Below, in pieces: positions 53,038 through 62,281 of a DNA stretch of 64,000 nt; the first letter of the stretch is position 1; each line of letters starts with the position of its first letter. The notes below the pieces were generated by a model, which searched no databases, was not told the origin of the DNA, and was given only the letters and a program-made list of their open reading frames with translations. The position numbers and the translations under genes were made by a program. The stretch covers positions 31,252-95,251 of the forward strand of contig JAFUXA010000007.1 of the NCBI GenBank assembly GCA_017470985.1, given 5' to 3'. The DNA comes from Lachnospiraceae bacterium (GTDB lineage: Bacteria > Bacillota > Clostridia > Lachnospirales > Lachnospiraceae).

Positions 53038-53131
53038 GCTTACTCATAGAAGTAAGCCACAATTAAGTTCCAAAAAGTATAACCTGACCGTATGGTCAGA
53101 CATACTGTAATAATCAACCCGTCATTGACGG
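53038..53131 (+). promoter_or_regulatory. Three consecutive hairpins between rpsH and rplF
   Basis: GCTTAC/GTAAGC at 53038-53057, CTGACC(GTAT)GGTCAG at 53084-53099 extended outwards by AGTAT/ATACT, and CCGTCA/TGACGG with a one-base loop or shifted pairing at 53119-53131. The last lies 8-20 bases before AAGGAGG of rplF. No T runs follow, so they are not plain terminators. A binding site for a ribosomal protein or an RNase cleavage region is possible. Confidence 0.7.
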
Positions 53132-53153
53132 AGTATTTTAAGGAGGTACGGGC

Positions 53154-53693
53154 ATGTCACGTATAGGAAGAATGCCAATCGCAATTCCTGCAGGTGTTAC
53201 TGTAGAGGTTGCAGAAAATAATCATGTGACTGTTAAAGGTCCAAAGGGAACTCTCGAGAGAACACTTCCATCAGAGATGGATATTAAGGTTGAGGGTGCT
53301 GAAGTTATCGTAACAAGACCAAACGATTTGAAGAAGATGAAGTCTCTTCACGGTCTTACAAGAACACTTATTAACAACATGGTAATCGGTGTTACAGAAG
53401 GTTACGAGAAGAAGTTAGAGGTTAATGGTGTAGGTTACAGAGTACAGAAGTCTGGAAAGAACTTAACATTACACCTTGGATATTCTCATCCAGTAGACAT
53501 GGTAGACCCAGAAGGTCTCGAGTCAGTAGTTGATGGTAATGTAATTACAATCAAAGGTATCGATAAAGAAAAAGTTGGACAGTATGCAGCTGAGATCCGT
53601 GATAAGAGAAGACCTGAGCCATATAAGGGCAAGGGAATCAAGTACATGGATGAAGTAATCAGACGCAAGGCTGGTAAGACAGGTAAGAAGTAA
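53154..53693 (+). CDS. rplF: 50S ribosomal protein L6
   Basis: A 179-residue L6 near the sarcin-ricin loop. Seen: [42 protein letters not shown] and the C-terminal domain ending [35 protein letters not shown]-like, canonical for the family. The ATG follows AAGGAGG by eight bases. Confidence 0.98.
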   Translation: MSRIGRMPIAIPAGVTVEVAENNHVTVKGPKGTLERTLPSEMDIKVEGAEVIVTRPNDLKKMKSLHGLTRTLINNMVIGVTEGYEKKLEVNGVGYRVQKSGKNLTLHLGYSHPVDMVDPEGLESVVDGNVITIKGIDKEKVGQYAAEIRDKRRPEPYKGKGIKYMDEVIRRKAGKTGKK

Positions 53694-53710
53694 TAAAGGA
53701 GTGACGAGAA

Positions 53711-54079
53711 ATGGTTAGTAAGAAATCAAGAGAAGTAATTCGCCAAAATAAGCATAGAAGACTTCGCAACAATATTTCCGGAACAGCAGACAGACCTCGT
53801 TTAGCTGTATTCAGAAGCAACAACCATATGTATGCTCAGATTATTGATGATACAGTTGGAAATACATTAGTATCTGCTTCTACACTGGATAAGGACGTTA
53901 AGTCTGAATTAGATAAGACAAATAACGTAGCTGCAGCTGAAAAGCTCGGTGAAGTTATTGCAAAGAAGGCTTTAGATAAAGGAATCAACACTGTTGTATT
54001 TGACAGAGGAGGATTCATCTATCAGGGTAAGATTAAGGCTTTAGCTGATGCAGCTAGAGAAGCTGGATTAGAATTTTAG
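53711..54079 (+). CDS. rplR: 50S ribosomal protein L18
   Basis: A 122-residue L18, a 5S rRNA binder. Seen: [47 protein letters not shown] with the conserved basic N-terminus, and [26 protein letters not shown] at the end. AAAGGAG precedes the start. Confidence 0.98.
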   Translation: MVSKKSREVIRQNKHRRLRNNISGTADRPRLAVFRSNNHMYAQIIDDTVGNTLVSASTLDKDVKSELDKTNNVAAAEKLGEVIAKKALDKGINTVVFDRGGFIYQGKIKALADAAREAGLEF

Positions 54080-54092
54080 GAGGAAATAACAC

Positions 54093-54602
54093 ATGAGACA
54101 TGAAATAATTGATGCATCTCAATTAGAATTAAATGATCAGGTAGTATCAATCAAGCGTGTAACTAAGGTTGTTAAGGGTGGTCGTAACATGCGTTTCGCA
54201 GCTTTAGTTGTTGTCGGTGACGGCAATGGTCATGTTGGTGCAGGACTCGGAAAGGCAGCTGAAATCCCTGAGGCAATCCGTAAGGGTAAGGAAGATGCAA
54301 TGAAGAAGTTGATCACTGTAAAGCTTGATGAGAACAACTCTATCACACATGATATTTATGGTAAGCATACTGGTGCAACTGTATTATTAAAGAAGGCTCC
54401 AGAAGGTACTGGAATCATCGCTGGTGGTCCAGCGCGTGCCGTTTGTGAGTTAGCAGGAATTCAGAACATCCGTACTAAGTCATTAGGTTCTTCTAATAAG
54501 CAGAACGTAGTACTTGCTACAATTGATGGTTTAAGCCAGTTGAAGTCTCCAGAGGAAGTTGCAAAGCTTCGTGGTAAGACTGTAGAAGAGATTCTCGGTT
54601 AA
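54093..54602 (+). CDS. rpsE: 30S ribosomal protein S5
   Basis: A 169-residue S5, important for decoding fidelity and mRNA unwinding. Seen: [60 protein letters not shown] (double-stranded RNA-binding domain) and [30 protein letters not shown]. The start follows TAGGAGG, 13 bases after rplR. Confidence 0.98.
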   Translation: MRHEIIDASQLELNDQVVSIKRVTKVVKGGRNMRFAALVVVGDGNGHVGAGLGKAAEIPEAIRKGKEDAMKKLITVKLDENNSITHDIYGKHTGATVLLKKAPEGTGIIAGGPARAVCELAGIQNIRTKSLGSSNKQNVVLATIDGLSQLKSPEEVAKLRGKTVEEILG

Positions 54603-54616
54603 GGAGGAAATGAAAG

Positions 54617-54802
54617 ATGGCAGATAAGAAGTTAAAGATTACACTTGTAAAGTCACCAATCGGTGCAGTACCAAAGAACAAGAAGACAGTTGAGGCTCTT
54701 GGTTTAACAAAGCTTAACAAGACTGTTGAAATGCCTGATAATGCTGCAACACGTGGTATGATTCGCAAGGTAGCACATTTAGTAAAAGTAGAAGAAATCT
54801 AA
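54617..54802 (+). CDS. rpmD: 50S ribosomal protein L30
   Basis: A 61-residue L30 of the bacterial short form. Seen: [57 protein letters not shown], canonical. TAAGGAGG precedes the ATG. Confidence 0.97.
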   Translation: MADKKLKITLVKSPIGAVPKNKKTVEALGLTKLNKTVEMPDNAATRGMIRKVAHLVKVEEI

Positions 54803-54824
54803 GATTAAATAAGGAGGTGTCACA

Positions 54825-55265
54825 ATGGATTTATCTAACTTAAAGCCAGCTGATGGCTCAAAGCACAGTGATAATTTCAGAAGAGGACGTGGACACGGTT
54901 CAGGAAATGGTAAGACCGCTGGTAAGGGTCACAAGGGACAGAAGGCTCGTTCAGGAGCTCCAAGACCTGGATTCGAAGGTGGACAGATGCCATTATACAG
55001 ACGTATTCCTAAGAGAGGATTTACAAACAGAAATTCCAAGAATATCGTTGGAATCAATCTTTCATACCTTGAGAGATTCGACAATGGTGCAACTGTAACA
55101 GTTGAGTCACTTGTTGAGGCTGGTATTGTAAAGAATCCTAGAGATGGTGTCAAGATTCTTGGTAACGGTGAGCTTACTAAGAAGTTAGATGTGAAAGTTA
55201 ATGCTTTCAGTGCAAGCGCTAAGGAGAAGATTGAAGCCCTTGGTGGAACAGCAGAGGTGATTTAA
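54825..55265 (+). CDS. rplO: 50S ribosomal protein L15
   Basis: A 146-residue L15, a late-stage assembly protein. Seen: [69 protein letters not shown], the Gly/Arg/Lys-rich N-terminal extension, and a C-terminal KAESF-like domain. It ends one base before the secY ATG, so the two are coupled. Confidence 0.97.
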   Translation: MDLSNLKPADGSKHSDNFRRGRGHGSGNGKTAGKGHKGQKARSGAPRPGFEGGQMPLYRRIPKRGFTNRNSKNIVGINLSYLERFDNGATVTVESLVEAGIVKNPRDGVKILGNGELTKKLDVKVNAFSASAKEKIEALGGTAEVI

Positions 55266-55266
55266 T

Positions 55267-56577
55267 ATGTTAGAAACACTCCGCAATGCATTTAAAATAA
55301 AAGATTTACGCAAGAGAATTATCTTTACATTTTTGATGCTGGTTGTAGTTAGAATCGGAAGTCAGCTTCCGATTCCTGGAGTGGATCCTGATGTTTTCAA
55401 GAACTTGTTCTCAACTACCGGTGATGCAATGAATTTCTTTGATGCAATCACTGGTGGTTCTTTTGAACAAATGTCAGTATTTGCTTTGAATATTACACCG
55501 TATATCACTTCTTCAATCATTATGCAACTTCTGACAATTGCATTCCCTAAATTAGAGGAAATGCAGAGAGATGGGGAGAGCGGAAGAAAGAAGATTACTA
55601 AGATCACTCGTTATGTTACAGTTGGTCTTGCTCTTACAGAGTCACTTGCTATGGCAATTGGATTTGGTAGAAGCGGATATCTTACAGAGTTCAATGCTTT
55701 GTATGTAATTATGACAGTTACATCACTTACAGCAGGTTCTGCAGTATTGATGTGGATTGGTGAGAGAATCACAGAGAAGGGTGTTGGAAATGGTATTTCT
55801 ATCGTCCTTGTTATAAATATTGTCTCTCGTATTCCAAATGATCTTAAGACTTTATTTGAACAGTTTATCAAAGATAAAACTGTTGCAAAAGGAACTCTTG
55901 CAGCTGTAATTATTGCAGCGATTATATGTGCAATTGTGCTTCTTGTAGTTTACTTACAGGCAGCTGAGCGCAAAATACCTGTACAATATGCAAAGAAGAT
56001 TCAGGGAAGAAAGCAGGTTGGAGGTAATTCATCTGTTATTCCTATGAAAGTTAATACAGCAGGTGTTATTCCTGTAATCTTTGCACAGTCATTGATGCAG
56101 ACACCAGTTATCATCTGTACTTTGGTTAACTACCAGGGAACTGGATTCTGGGGAAAGGTCTTGAGAGGTCTTTCACAGCAGAACTGGTTTGATACAGACA
56201 ACTGGATTTACTCAATTGGTGCTATAGTATACTTCTTGCTTATCATTGGATTTGCATACTTCTATACATCAATTACATTTAATCCGCTTGAGATTGCTGA
56301 GAACTTAAAGAAGAGCGGCGGTACAATTCCTGGTATCAGATCAGGAAAGCCAACAAGCGACTACTTACAGTCAGTGCTTAATTACATCATTTTCATTGGT
56401 GCTGTTGGTTTGTCAATCGTTGCATTCCTTCCAATTATTTTCAGTGGACTATTCAATGCAAGCGTATCATTTGGTGGAACTTCAATCATCATTATTGTGG
56501 GAGTTATAATTGAAACTCTGAAGCAGATTGAGTCACAGATGCTTGTTAGAACATACAAGGGATTTTTGAATGACTAA
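55267..56577 (+). CDS. secY: Protein translocase subunit SecY
   Basis: A 436-residue, ten-span membrane channel of the Sec translocon. Seen: LRNAFKIKDLRKRIIFTFLMLVVVRIGSQLPIPGVD at the N-terminus, FFDAITGGSFEQMSVFALNITPYITSSIIMQLL (plug and TM2 region), RKITKITRYVTVGLAL-type segments, the cytosolic loop ERKIPVQYAKKIQGRKQVGG and EQIESQMLVRTYKGFL-like end. The translation start is directly behind rplO. A perfect 8-bp hairpin lies between it and adk. Confidence 0.98.
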   Translation: MLETLRNAFKIKDLRKRIIFTFLMLVVVRIGSQLPIPGVDPDVFKNLFSTTGDAMNFFDAITGGSFEQMSVFALNITPYITSSIIMQLLTIAFPKLEEMQRDGESGRKKITKITRYVTVGLALTESLAMAIGFGRSGYLTEFNALYVIMTVTSLTAGSAVLMWIGERITEKGVGNGISIVLVINIVSRIPNDLKTLFEQFIKDKTVAKGTLAAVIIAAIICAIVLLVVYLQAAERKIPVQYAKKIQGRKQVGGNSSVIPMKVNTAGVIPVIFAQSLMQTPVIICTLVNYQGTGFWGKVLRGLSQQNWFDTDNWIYSIGAIVYFLLIIGFAYFYTSITFNPLEIAENLKKSGGTIPGIRSGKPTSDYLQSVLNYIIFIGAVGLSIVAFLPIIFSGLFNASVSFGGTSIIIIVGVIIETLKQIESQMLVRTYKGFLND

Positions 56578-56593
56578 TAAATAATAACCTGAT

Positions 56594-56621
56594 GGAGATG
56601 CTATAGTTTTATGGCGTCTCC
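56594..56621 (+). other. Hairpin between secY and adk
   Basis: GGAGATGC and GCGTCTCC form an 8-bp stem (one G-U pair) around TATAGTTTTATG. No T run follows. It may stabilise or cleave the polycistronic message. Confidence 0.6.
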
Positions 56622-56648
56622 TAAGGTGTTATATAAGGAGGTTTTTAC

Positions 56649-57293
56649 ATGAAGATTATCATGTTAGGTGCCCCTGGGGCAGGAAAGGGAACACAGGCTA
56701 AGCAGATTGCAGGTAAATACAATATTCCTCATATTTCTACTGGAGATATTTTCCGTGCTAATATCAAAAACGGAACAGACCTTGGAAAGAAGGCAAAGGA
56801 ATATATGGATCAGGGACTTTTGGTTCCAGATGAGTTAACATGTGATTTGGTCATGGATAGAATTAGCCATGATGATTGTAAAAATGGATTTGTACTTGAT
56901 GGATTTCCAAGAACAATTCCTCAGGCAGAGGCTCTTGATGCGGCTTTGAATAAAATCGGTCAGACAATGGACTTTGCTATAAATGTAGATGTTCCTGATT
57001 CTCATATTGTAAATAGAATGTCAGGAAGACGTGCTTGTCTCGGATGTGGAGCTACATATCATGTGGTTGCAATTCCACCAAAGAAGGAAGGCATCTGTGA
57101 TATTTGTGGAGCAGAGCTTGTTCTTAGAGATGATGATAAGCCAGAGACAGTTCAGAAGAGACTTGATGTATATCATGAGCAGACACAGCCACTTATCGAG
57201 TATTATGATAAGCAGGGCATCTTGAAAACTGTTGATGGAACAATGCAGATGGAAGATGTATTTGCAGGTATTGTCGAAATCCTTGGAGCATAA
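56649..57293 (+). CDS. adk: Adenylate kinase
   Basis: A 214-residue kinase that equilibrates ATP, ADP and AMP. Seen: P-loop GAPGAGKGTQ at 7-16, the AMP-binding DGFPRT, and a zinc-binding LID with Cys130, Cys133, Cys150 and Cys153 (typical of Gram-positive Adk). AAGGAGG precedes. In most clostridial operons map follows adk; here the next gene is the KOW-domain protein after one base. Confidence 0.98.
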   Translation: MKIIMLGAPGAGKGTQAKQIAGKYNIPHISTGDIFRANIKNGTDLGKKAKEYMDQGLLVPDELTCDLVMDRISHDDCKNGFVLDGFPRTIPQAEALDAALNKIGQTMDFAINVDVPDSHIVNRMSGRRACLGCGATYHVVAIPPKKEGICDICGAELVLRDDDKPETVQKRLDVYHEQTQPLIEYYDKQGILKTVDGTMQMEDVFAGIVEILGA

Positions 57294-57294
57294 A

Positions 57295-57564
57295 ATGTCA
57301 GTTAGAGGTCAAGCATTCTTAGCAAAATCTAAAGCAGGGCATGATAGAAATCATGTGTATGTAGTTTTAAAATGTGAAGATGACATGGCTTATCTCGTAA
57401 ATGGAACAACCAGAAAGGTTGATAATCCTAAGAGAAAAAAGTTAATGCATATTCAACCAATTACACATTTGTCTGGAGAAATCACAGAGGTTCTTGAACA
57501 CGAGACTCTGACAGACGAAGATGTAATCGATGTACTTGAGAGATATCTCGGTCAGTTGAATTAG
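57295..57564 (+). CDS. KOW-domain RNA-binding protein (L14e/L27e-like)
   Basis: An 89-residue protein that begins with [28 protein letters not shown], a KOW-type RNA-binding segment, followed by [22 protein letters not shown] and an acidic C-terminal helix. Such proteins occur between adk/map and infA in Firmicutes and look like ribosomal-protein relatives of unknown role. The start is ATG 57295; an open frame back to 57232 lies inside adk in another register. Spacing of one base after adk and 11 before infA indicates coupling. Confidence 0.88.
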   Translation: MSVRGQAFLAKSKAGHDRNHVYVVLKCEDDMAYLVNGTTRKVDNPKRKKLMHIQPITHLSGEITEVLEHETLTDEDVIDVLERYLGQLN

Positions 57565-57575
57565 GAGGAATTAAA

Positions 57576-57794
57576 ATGTCTAAAGCAGACGTAATTGAAG
57601 TTGAAGGAACTGTTATTGAAAAACTTCCAAACGCGATGTTTTCAGTAGAGCTTGAAAATGGTCATCAGATCTTGGCTCACATTAGTGGAAAGCTTCGTAT
57701 GAATTACATTCGTATCTTACCAGGTGATAAGGTTACAATTGAGATGTCACCTTATGATTTATCGAAAGGTAGAATTATCTGGAGAGATAAATAA
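57576..57794 (+). CDS. infA: Translation initiation factor IF-1
   Basis: A 72-residue S1-fold factor that occupies the A site during initiation. Seen: [71 protein letters not shown], canonical and full length. TAGGAGG precedes. Confidence 0.98.
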   Translation: MSKADVIEVEGTVIEKLPNAMFSVELENGHQILAHISGKLRMNYIRILPGDKVTIEMSPYDLSKGRIIWRDK

Positions 57795-57811
57795 AAATTT
57801 CAAATTAATTG

Positions 57812-57840
57812 TTGACTTTTCAAATACGTTTCCGTATAAT
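57812..57840 (+). promoter_or_regulatory. Near-consensus internal promoter before rpmJ
   Basis: TTGACT at 57812-57817, a 17-base spacer and a perfect TATAAT at 57835-57840, located in the infA-rpmJ gap. It is the closest match to the sigma-A consensus in the window. It would drive rpmJ-rpsM-rpsK-rpsD-rpoA-rplQ separately from the S10 promoter. A short AAACG/CGTTT hairpin follows the -10 box. Confidence 0.85.
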
Positions 57841-57924
57841 GTTAAACGGACGTTTTTGATAGATTTTGGTGTATTTTATATAAAAATAAGCCAAAATTCC
57901 GCAAAAAGAAAGGAGGATTTTCCC

Positions 57925-58038
57925 GTGAAGGTTAGATCATCAGTTAAACCTATTTGCGAAAAGTGCAAGGTTATCAGAAGAAAGGGAAGCATTCGCATCA
58001 TTTGCGAAAATCCAAAACACAAGCAGAGACAGGGTTAA
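57925..58038 (+). CDS. rpmJ: 50S ribosomal protein L36
   Basis: A 37-residue L36 with the zinc site Cys11, Cys14, Cys27 and His32. The start is GTG at 57925, behind AAAGGAGG; a longer open frame upstream (from 57724) has no family support. Residue 5 is Ser where many relatives have Pro. This is the zinc-containing C+ form. Confidence 0.97.
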   Translation: MKVRSSVKPICEKCKVIRRKGSIRIICENPKHKQRQG

Positions 58039-58326
58039 TCCTGGGAAATTGTTTTACAATTTCAGAGAAAATATTATGTGCGGCTGCAGTCTAGCTATCT
58101 ATAGACTGTTCATAATATAAGTAGCATTTTGTCATTTTATATGCTACATCAACACTTACATGCAATATGTAGGTGTATTGTGCGTTTAAGCACATGGAGG
58201 AAAATAGATTCATACACACATTTCAGGCCGGGAAACCGGAGCTGTATGCTGTTTATTTTTTTCAGTACCTTATAATTTGGATGATGATTCGTCCACAAAG
58301 AATATTTTATGGAGGTGTAAACACAC
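58039..58326 (+). promoter_or_regulatory. Hairpin-rich leader between rpmJ and rpsM
   Basis: A 288-base gap with five local hairpins in order: AGTCTA...TAGACT around 58089-58109, GTAGCA...TGCTAC at about 58122-58148, ACACTTACAT/ATGTAGGTGT around 58152-58176, GTGC/GCAC near 58179-58193 and CCGG(GAAA)CCGG at about 58228-58239 with a GAAA-type loop. GGAGG of rpsM lies at its end. A short frame in it, from 58173, overlaps rpsM and has no family support. It probably houses translational feedback for the alpha operon, whose repressor in other bacteria is S4; that is inference. Confidence 0.65.
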
Positions 58327-58698
58327 ATGGCTCGTATCGCAGGTGTAGATTTACCAAGAGAAAAACGTGTTGAGATCGGTTTGACTTACATCTATGGAAT
58401 CGGTAGAGTAACTTCAAACGAGATTCTCGAAGCAGCAAATGTTGATCCTAGCACACGTGTTAAGGATCTTACAGATGACGAAGTAAAGAAGATTAGTGCT
58501 GTCATCGATGAGAAGAATATCCTTGTAGAGGGTGATTTAAGAAGAGATATCGCTCTTAACATCAAGAGACTTCAGGAGATTGGATGCTATCGTGGTATCC
58601 GTCATAGAAAGGGACTTCCAGTACGTGGTCAGAAGACAAAGACAAATGCTAGAACACGTAAGGGTCCTAAGAGAACTGTTGCTAATAAGAAGAAATAA
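58327..58698 (+). CDS. rpsM: 30S ribosomal protein S13
   Basis: A 123-residue S13 that forms bridges between 30S head and 50S. Seen: [34 protein letters not shown] and the basic C-terminus [34 protein letters not shown], canonical. ATGGAGG lies upstream. Confidence 0.98.
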   Translation: MARIAGVDLPREKRVEIGLTYIYGIGRVTSNEILEAANVDPSTRVKDLTDDEVKKISAVIDEKNILVEGDLRRDIALNIKRLQEIGCYRGIRHRKGLPVRGQKTKTNARTRKGPKRTVANKKK

Positions 58699-58758
58699 TT
58701 AGGCAGTTTATAGTTGATTTTATAAATTTAGATTTTAAGAAAGTAGGTTAGTTTAGAT

Positions 58759-59151
58759 ATGGCTAAGGTTGCAAAGAAAGTAACAAAGAAGCGCGTAAAG
58801 AAAAACGTTGAACGTGGCCAGGTGCATATTCAGGCATCTTTTAACAATACAATTGTAACAATTACAGATGCTCAGGGTAACGCTCTTTCATGGGCAAGTG
58901 CAGGTGGTCTTGGATTTAGAGGTTCAAGAAAATCTACTCCATATGCTGCTCAGATGGCAGCTGAAACTGCTGCAAAGGCAGCACTCATTCATGGATTAAA
59001 GACGGTAGATGTATTCGTAAAGGGACCAGGATCAGGAAGAGAAGCAGCAATCCGTGCAATTAATGCATGTGGTATTGATGTAACAAGTATTACTGATGTT
59101 ACTCCTGTTCCACATAATGGATGTCGTCCACCAAAGCGTAGAAGAGTTTAA
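58759..59151 (+). CDS. rpsK: 30S ribosomal protein S11
   Basis: A 130-residue S11 of the 30S platform. Seen: [58 protein letters not shown] and [17 protein letters not shown], canonical. The ribosome binding site is weak (AGTAGG) compared with its neighbours, which may mean that translation depends on rpsM. Confidence 0.97.
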   Translation: MAKVAKKVTKKRVKKNVERGQVHIQASFNNTIVTITDAQGNALSWASAGGLGFRGSRKSTPYAAQMAAETAAKAALIHGLKTVDVFVKGPGSGREAAIRAINACGIDVTSITDVTPVPHNGCRPPKRRRV

Positions 59152-59170
59152 TTAGGAGGGATAATCTAAG

Positions 59171-59764
59171 ATGGCAGTTAATAGAACACCTGTCCTTAAG
59201 AGATGCCGTTCACTTGGAATGGAACCATCTTATTTAGGATATGATAAAAAATCAAATAGACAATTAAAGAGATCCGGAAGAAAAACATCTGAGTACGGAC
59301 TCCAGTTGAGAGAAAAGCAGAAGGCTAAGTTCATCTATGGCGTATTAGAGAAGCCTTTCCGTAATTATTATGACGCAGCTGACAGAAAGAAGGGTATGAC
59401 AGGTGAGAACCTTATGACAATTCTTGAGTCACGTCTTGATAATGTAGTATTCCGTATGGGATTTGCTAGAACACGTAGAGAAGCACGTCAGGTTGTTGAT
59501 CACAAGATGTTCTTAGTAAACGGTAAGCCTGTAAATGTACCATCATACCTTGTTAAGGCTGGTGATGTAATTGAGGTTCGCGAGAATAAGAAGAGCCTTC
59601 AGAGATTTAAGGATATCGTTGAGGTAACAAATGGTAGACTTGTTCCAGATTGGATCGATGTTGACCTTGAGAAGTTACAGGGAACTGTAAAAGAGTTACC
59701 TACAAGAGAGCAGATTGACGTTCCAGTTGATGAAATGCTTATCGTCGAGTTGTATTCTAAGTAA
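59171..59764 (+). CDS. rpsD: 30S ribosomal protein S4
   Basis: A 197-residue S4, primary 16S binder and known autogenous regulator in several bacteria. Seen: [64 protein letters not shown], and the S4 RNA-binding domain with [52 protein letters not shown]. No N-terminal four-Cys zinc knuckle is seen (a single Cys13 only). TTAGGAGGG precedes. Confidence 0.97.
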   Translation: MAVNRTPVLKRCRSLGMEPSYLGYDKKSNRQLKRSGRKTSEYGLQLREKQKAKFIYGVLEKPFRNYYDAADRKKGMTGENLMTILESRLDNVVFRMGFARTRREARQVVDHKMFLVNGKPVNVPSYLVKAGDVIEVRENKKSLQRFKDIVEVTNGRLVPDWIDVDLEKLQGTVKELPTREQIDVPVDEMLIVELYSK

Positions 59765-59814
59765 TATTAGATTGAAATTTTAACTGGTAGACCATAATAA
59801 GGAGGAACAACGCA

Positions 59815-60774
59815 GTGTTCGATTTCGAAAGACCAAATATTGAGACTATAGAAATCTCAGAAGATAAAAAATATGGAAGATTTGTTGTAGAACCTTTGGA
59901 GAGAGGTTATGGAACAACACTTGGTAATTCACTTAGAAGAATCATGCTTTCTTCATTACCAGGTACAGCGGTTAGCCAGGTTAAAATCGACGGTGTTCTA
60001 CATGAGTTCAGTTCAATTCCTGGAGTAAAGGAAGATGTAACTGAAATCATTATGAATATTAAGAATTTAGCACTCCGCAATAACAGTGAGTCAGATGACC
60101 CAAAGACAGCTTACATTGAGTTTGAGGGTGAGGGCGTTGTGACTGCAGGTATGATTCAGGTTGATCCTGACATTGAGATCATGAACCCTGATCTTGTCAT
60201 CGCTCATCTCAACGGCGGTGCTGATAGCAAGCTTTACATGGAGCTTACTATTACAAATGGTCGTGGATATGTAGGAGCTGATAAGAATAAGGCAGAGGAT
60301 ACACCAATTGGTGTTATCGCTGTTGATTCTATCTACACACCAATTGAGCGTGTCAATATTAAAGTTGAAAACACTCGTGTAGGACAGATTACAGACTATG
60401 ACAAGCTTACATTAGATGTATATACTAATGGAACAACTTATCCAGAAGAGGCAGTAAGTATTGCTGCTAAGGTTTTGGATGAATTGCTCAAGTTATTCAT
60501 CGGTTTGTCTGATAAAGCTGATACAGTTGCTCCATTTGAAGAGAAGGAACTTGATCAGAAAGAAAAGGGCAATGATATGAGCATTGAAGAGTTAGAATTA
60601 ACTGTTCGTTCATTCAATTGCTTAAAGAGAGCTAACATCAATACAGTAGGCGAGTTATGCGATAAGACTATTGATGACATGATGAAGGTTCGTAATTTAG
60701 GTAAGAAGTCATTAGATGAGATTCTTGCTAAGCTTGAGGAATTAGGTCTTGGCTTGAAGAATATCGAGGACTAA
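59815..60774 (+). CDS. rpoA: DNA-directed RNA polymerase subunit alpha
   Basis: A 319-residue alpha subunit. The start is GTG 59815 behind AAGGAGG. The N-terminal dimerisation domain ([57 protein letters not shown]) spans about 1-230, and the C-terminal domain, with [26 protein letters not shown] and [21 protein letters not shown], spans about 255-319. Its fold and length are normal. Confidence 0.98.
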   Translation: MFDFERPNIETIEISEDKKYGRFVVEPLERGYGTTLGNSLRRIMLSSLPGTAVSQVKIDGVLHEFSSIPGVKEDVTEIIMNIKNLALRNNSESDDPKTAYIEFEGEGVVTAGMIQVDPDIEIMNPDLVIAHLNGGADSKLYMELTITNGRGYVGADKNKAEDTPIGVIAVDSIYTPIERVNIKVENTRVGQITDYDKLTLDVYTNGTTYPEEAVSIAAKVLDELLKLFIGLSDKADTVAPFEEKELDQKEKGNDMSIEELELTVRSFNCLKRANINTVGELCDKTIDDMMKVRNLGKKSLDEILAKLEELGLGLKNIED

Positions 60775-60914
60775 TAGACAATTATTAACAGGCTTTCGGT
60801 AAGTCCGATGAGCACGAAAACCATAAGATTATAGATAGCAGAACCATTCGACGTGTTTTAGTAAGACCAAAGAGCGTAAGATGCGGCGCGCTATCTACAT
60901 AGGAGGAAATAAAA
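60775..60914 (+). other. Structured gap before rplQ
   Basis: ATAGATAGC at about 60832-60840 pairs with GCTATCTA at 60891-60898, enclosing about 50 bases. Two related segments, GGTAAGTCCGATGAGCACG and AGTAAGACCAAAGAGCGTA, lie about 70 bases apart. No frame is visible. The rplQ AGGAGG follows immediately. Confidence 0.55.
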
Positions 60915-61439
60915 ATGGCAAAGTATAGAAAATTAAGCAGAACATCTTCACAGCGTAAGGCTTTACTTAGAAACCAGGTTACAAATCTTTTGTACCATGG
61001 AAGAATTGTTACAACAGAAGCTAAGGCTAAGGAAGTAGCAAAGATTGCTGAGGGAATTATCGCTCTTGCAGTTAAGGAAAAGGATAACTTCGATGAAGTT
61101 ACTGTTCAGGCTAAGGTTGCTCGTAAAGATGCAGATGGCAAGAGAGTTAAGGAAGTAGTTGATGGTAAGAAGGTTACTGTATTCGATACAGTTGACAAGA
61201 CTATCAAGAAGGATCAGCCTTCTAGACTTCATGCAAGAAGAGAGATGCTTAAGGTATTATATCCTGTAAAGACAGCTGGTACATCTAGAAAGGAAATCAA
61301 GGAAGTTGATATGCCTAAGATGTTATTCGAGGAGATCGCTCCTAAGTATGCTGATCGCCAGGGTGGTTATACAAGAATCATCAAAGTCGGACCTCGTAAG
61401 GGTGACGGCGCTATGGAAGTTGTACTTGAGTTAGTATAA
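60915..61439 (+). CDS. rplQ: 50S ribosomal protein L17, long form
   Basis: A 174-residue L17, while E. coli and B. subtilis have about 120-127. The core is normal: [50 protein letters not shown], and the end with [36 protein letters not shown]. The extra length is a charged insert of about 45 residues near 57-105 ([17 protein letters not shown] region). Long L17 forms are known in clostridia. A terminator follows. Confidence 0.95.
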   Translation: MAKYRKLSRTSSQRKALLRNQVTNLLYHGRIVTTEAKAKEVAKIAEGIIALAVKEKDNFDEVTVQAKVARKDADGKRVKEVVDGKKVTVFDTVDKTIKKDQPSRLHARREMLKVLYPVKTAGTSRKEIKEVDMPKMLFEEIAPKYADRQGGYTRIIKVGPRKGDGAMEVVLELV

Positions 61440-61460
61440 TTTCAGATTATAATGGTATTG

Positions 61461-61494
61461 AAAAGGCCGGTGTCATGTGACGCCGGCTTTTTTG
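61461..61494 (+). terminator. Terminator of the S10-spc-alpha block
   Basis: AAAAGGCCGGTGTCA and TGACGCCGGCTTTT form a stem (one bulged G, one G-U), followed by TTTTTGG. Confidence 0.92.
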
Positions 61495-61537
61495 GTGCTT
61501 GCGGAAATTAGGTTGCAGCGGAAACATATAAAATAGG

Positions 61538-62278
61538 TTAGCGGGTGGTGTCGACGGAGATGAGCCGCGTGTACTCGTCCAGCGACGCATGATATTTTGC
61601 GCGACTCACCGGAATGATTTCCCCTGAAGTAAGAGTTATATCCTTAGAGTCAAAGCGTTTGATATACAGATAATTTACCAGATAGCCCTTATGGACTCTA
61701 ATAAATCCATGAGGAGCCAGTTGCTCCTCTAGGGCTTCCATACGAGAATATATCTTGGTAGGCTCATTATCATCATCTGTATATAGAAACTGTATGTTCT
61801 TGATACATTCTACGTATTTTAGAGAGGTGGTTCTAATGGAAGTAAAACCTCCTCTTGATTTAAACTGTATTATAGATGAATAATCATTGCTATTTACCAC
61901 ATCACGCACATATCTCTCAATTACATTGTTGATATCTGTCATAAAATTATTCTTTCTCACAAATCCGAATGGATGAATATTGAAAGTGTCAAAAACTCGA
62001 TCTGTGTTGCTTGAGACAAATATTACCTCAGTGGTATTATTTTTTCTTTTGATTTTCTCACCAAGAGCTACGCCATCCATCTCAGGCATACTTATATCTA
62101 AAAAAATGAGATTATAGGAAAAGGTTGTCAGCTGATTAATTAAATCATTCGCTGATAGAAAAGAATCAATTAGCACATCAACACCATTTGATGCGAAAGT
62201 TGTTTCTACAGATGCTGTTACAATTGATGCAGCTTGTGGTTCATCATCGCATATAGCGATATGTAATCTTGTTTTCAT
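61538..62278 (-). CDS. LytTR-type response regulator
   Basis: A 246-residue regulator: receiver domain at 1-120 with acidic pocket CDDE (Asp11, Asp12), phosphoacceptor Asp61 in LIFLDISMPEMDG and Lys109, then a LytTR DNA-binding domain at about 135-240 (YVECIKNIQFLYT, HGFIRVHKGYLVNYLYIKRFDSKDITLTSGEIIPVSR). It belongs to the AgrA/ComE group, which bind paired 9-bp repeats. The sensor gene lies 3 bases upstream on the same strand, and candidate repeats lie at 63719-63748. Confidence 0.93.
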   Translation of the reverse strand: MKTRLHIAICDDEPQAASIVTASVETTFASNGVDVLIDSFLSANDLINQLTTFSYNLIFLDISMPEMDGVALGEKIKRKNNTTEVIFVSSNTDRVFDTFNIHPFGFVRKNNFMTDINNVIERYVRDVVNSNDYSSIIQFKSRGGFTSIRTTSLKYVECIKNIQFLYTDDDNEPTKIYSRMEALEEQLAPHGFIRVHKGYLVNYLYIKRFDSKDITLTSGEIIPVSRAKYHASLDEYTRLISVDTTR

Positions 62279-62281
62279 AAT

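Noticed and set aside
57724-57924. Extended N-terminus for rpmJ
   Set aside because: The frame overlaps infA and the promoter; the GTG at 57925 has AAAGGAGG and gives the canonical 37-residue protein.
58173-58373. Short protein-coding frame in the rpmJ-rpsM leader
   Set aside because: It overlaps rpsM, has no family support and lies in a hairpin-rich region.
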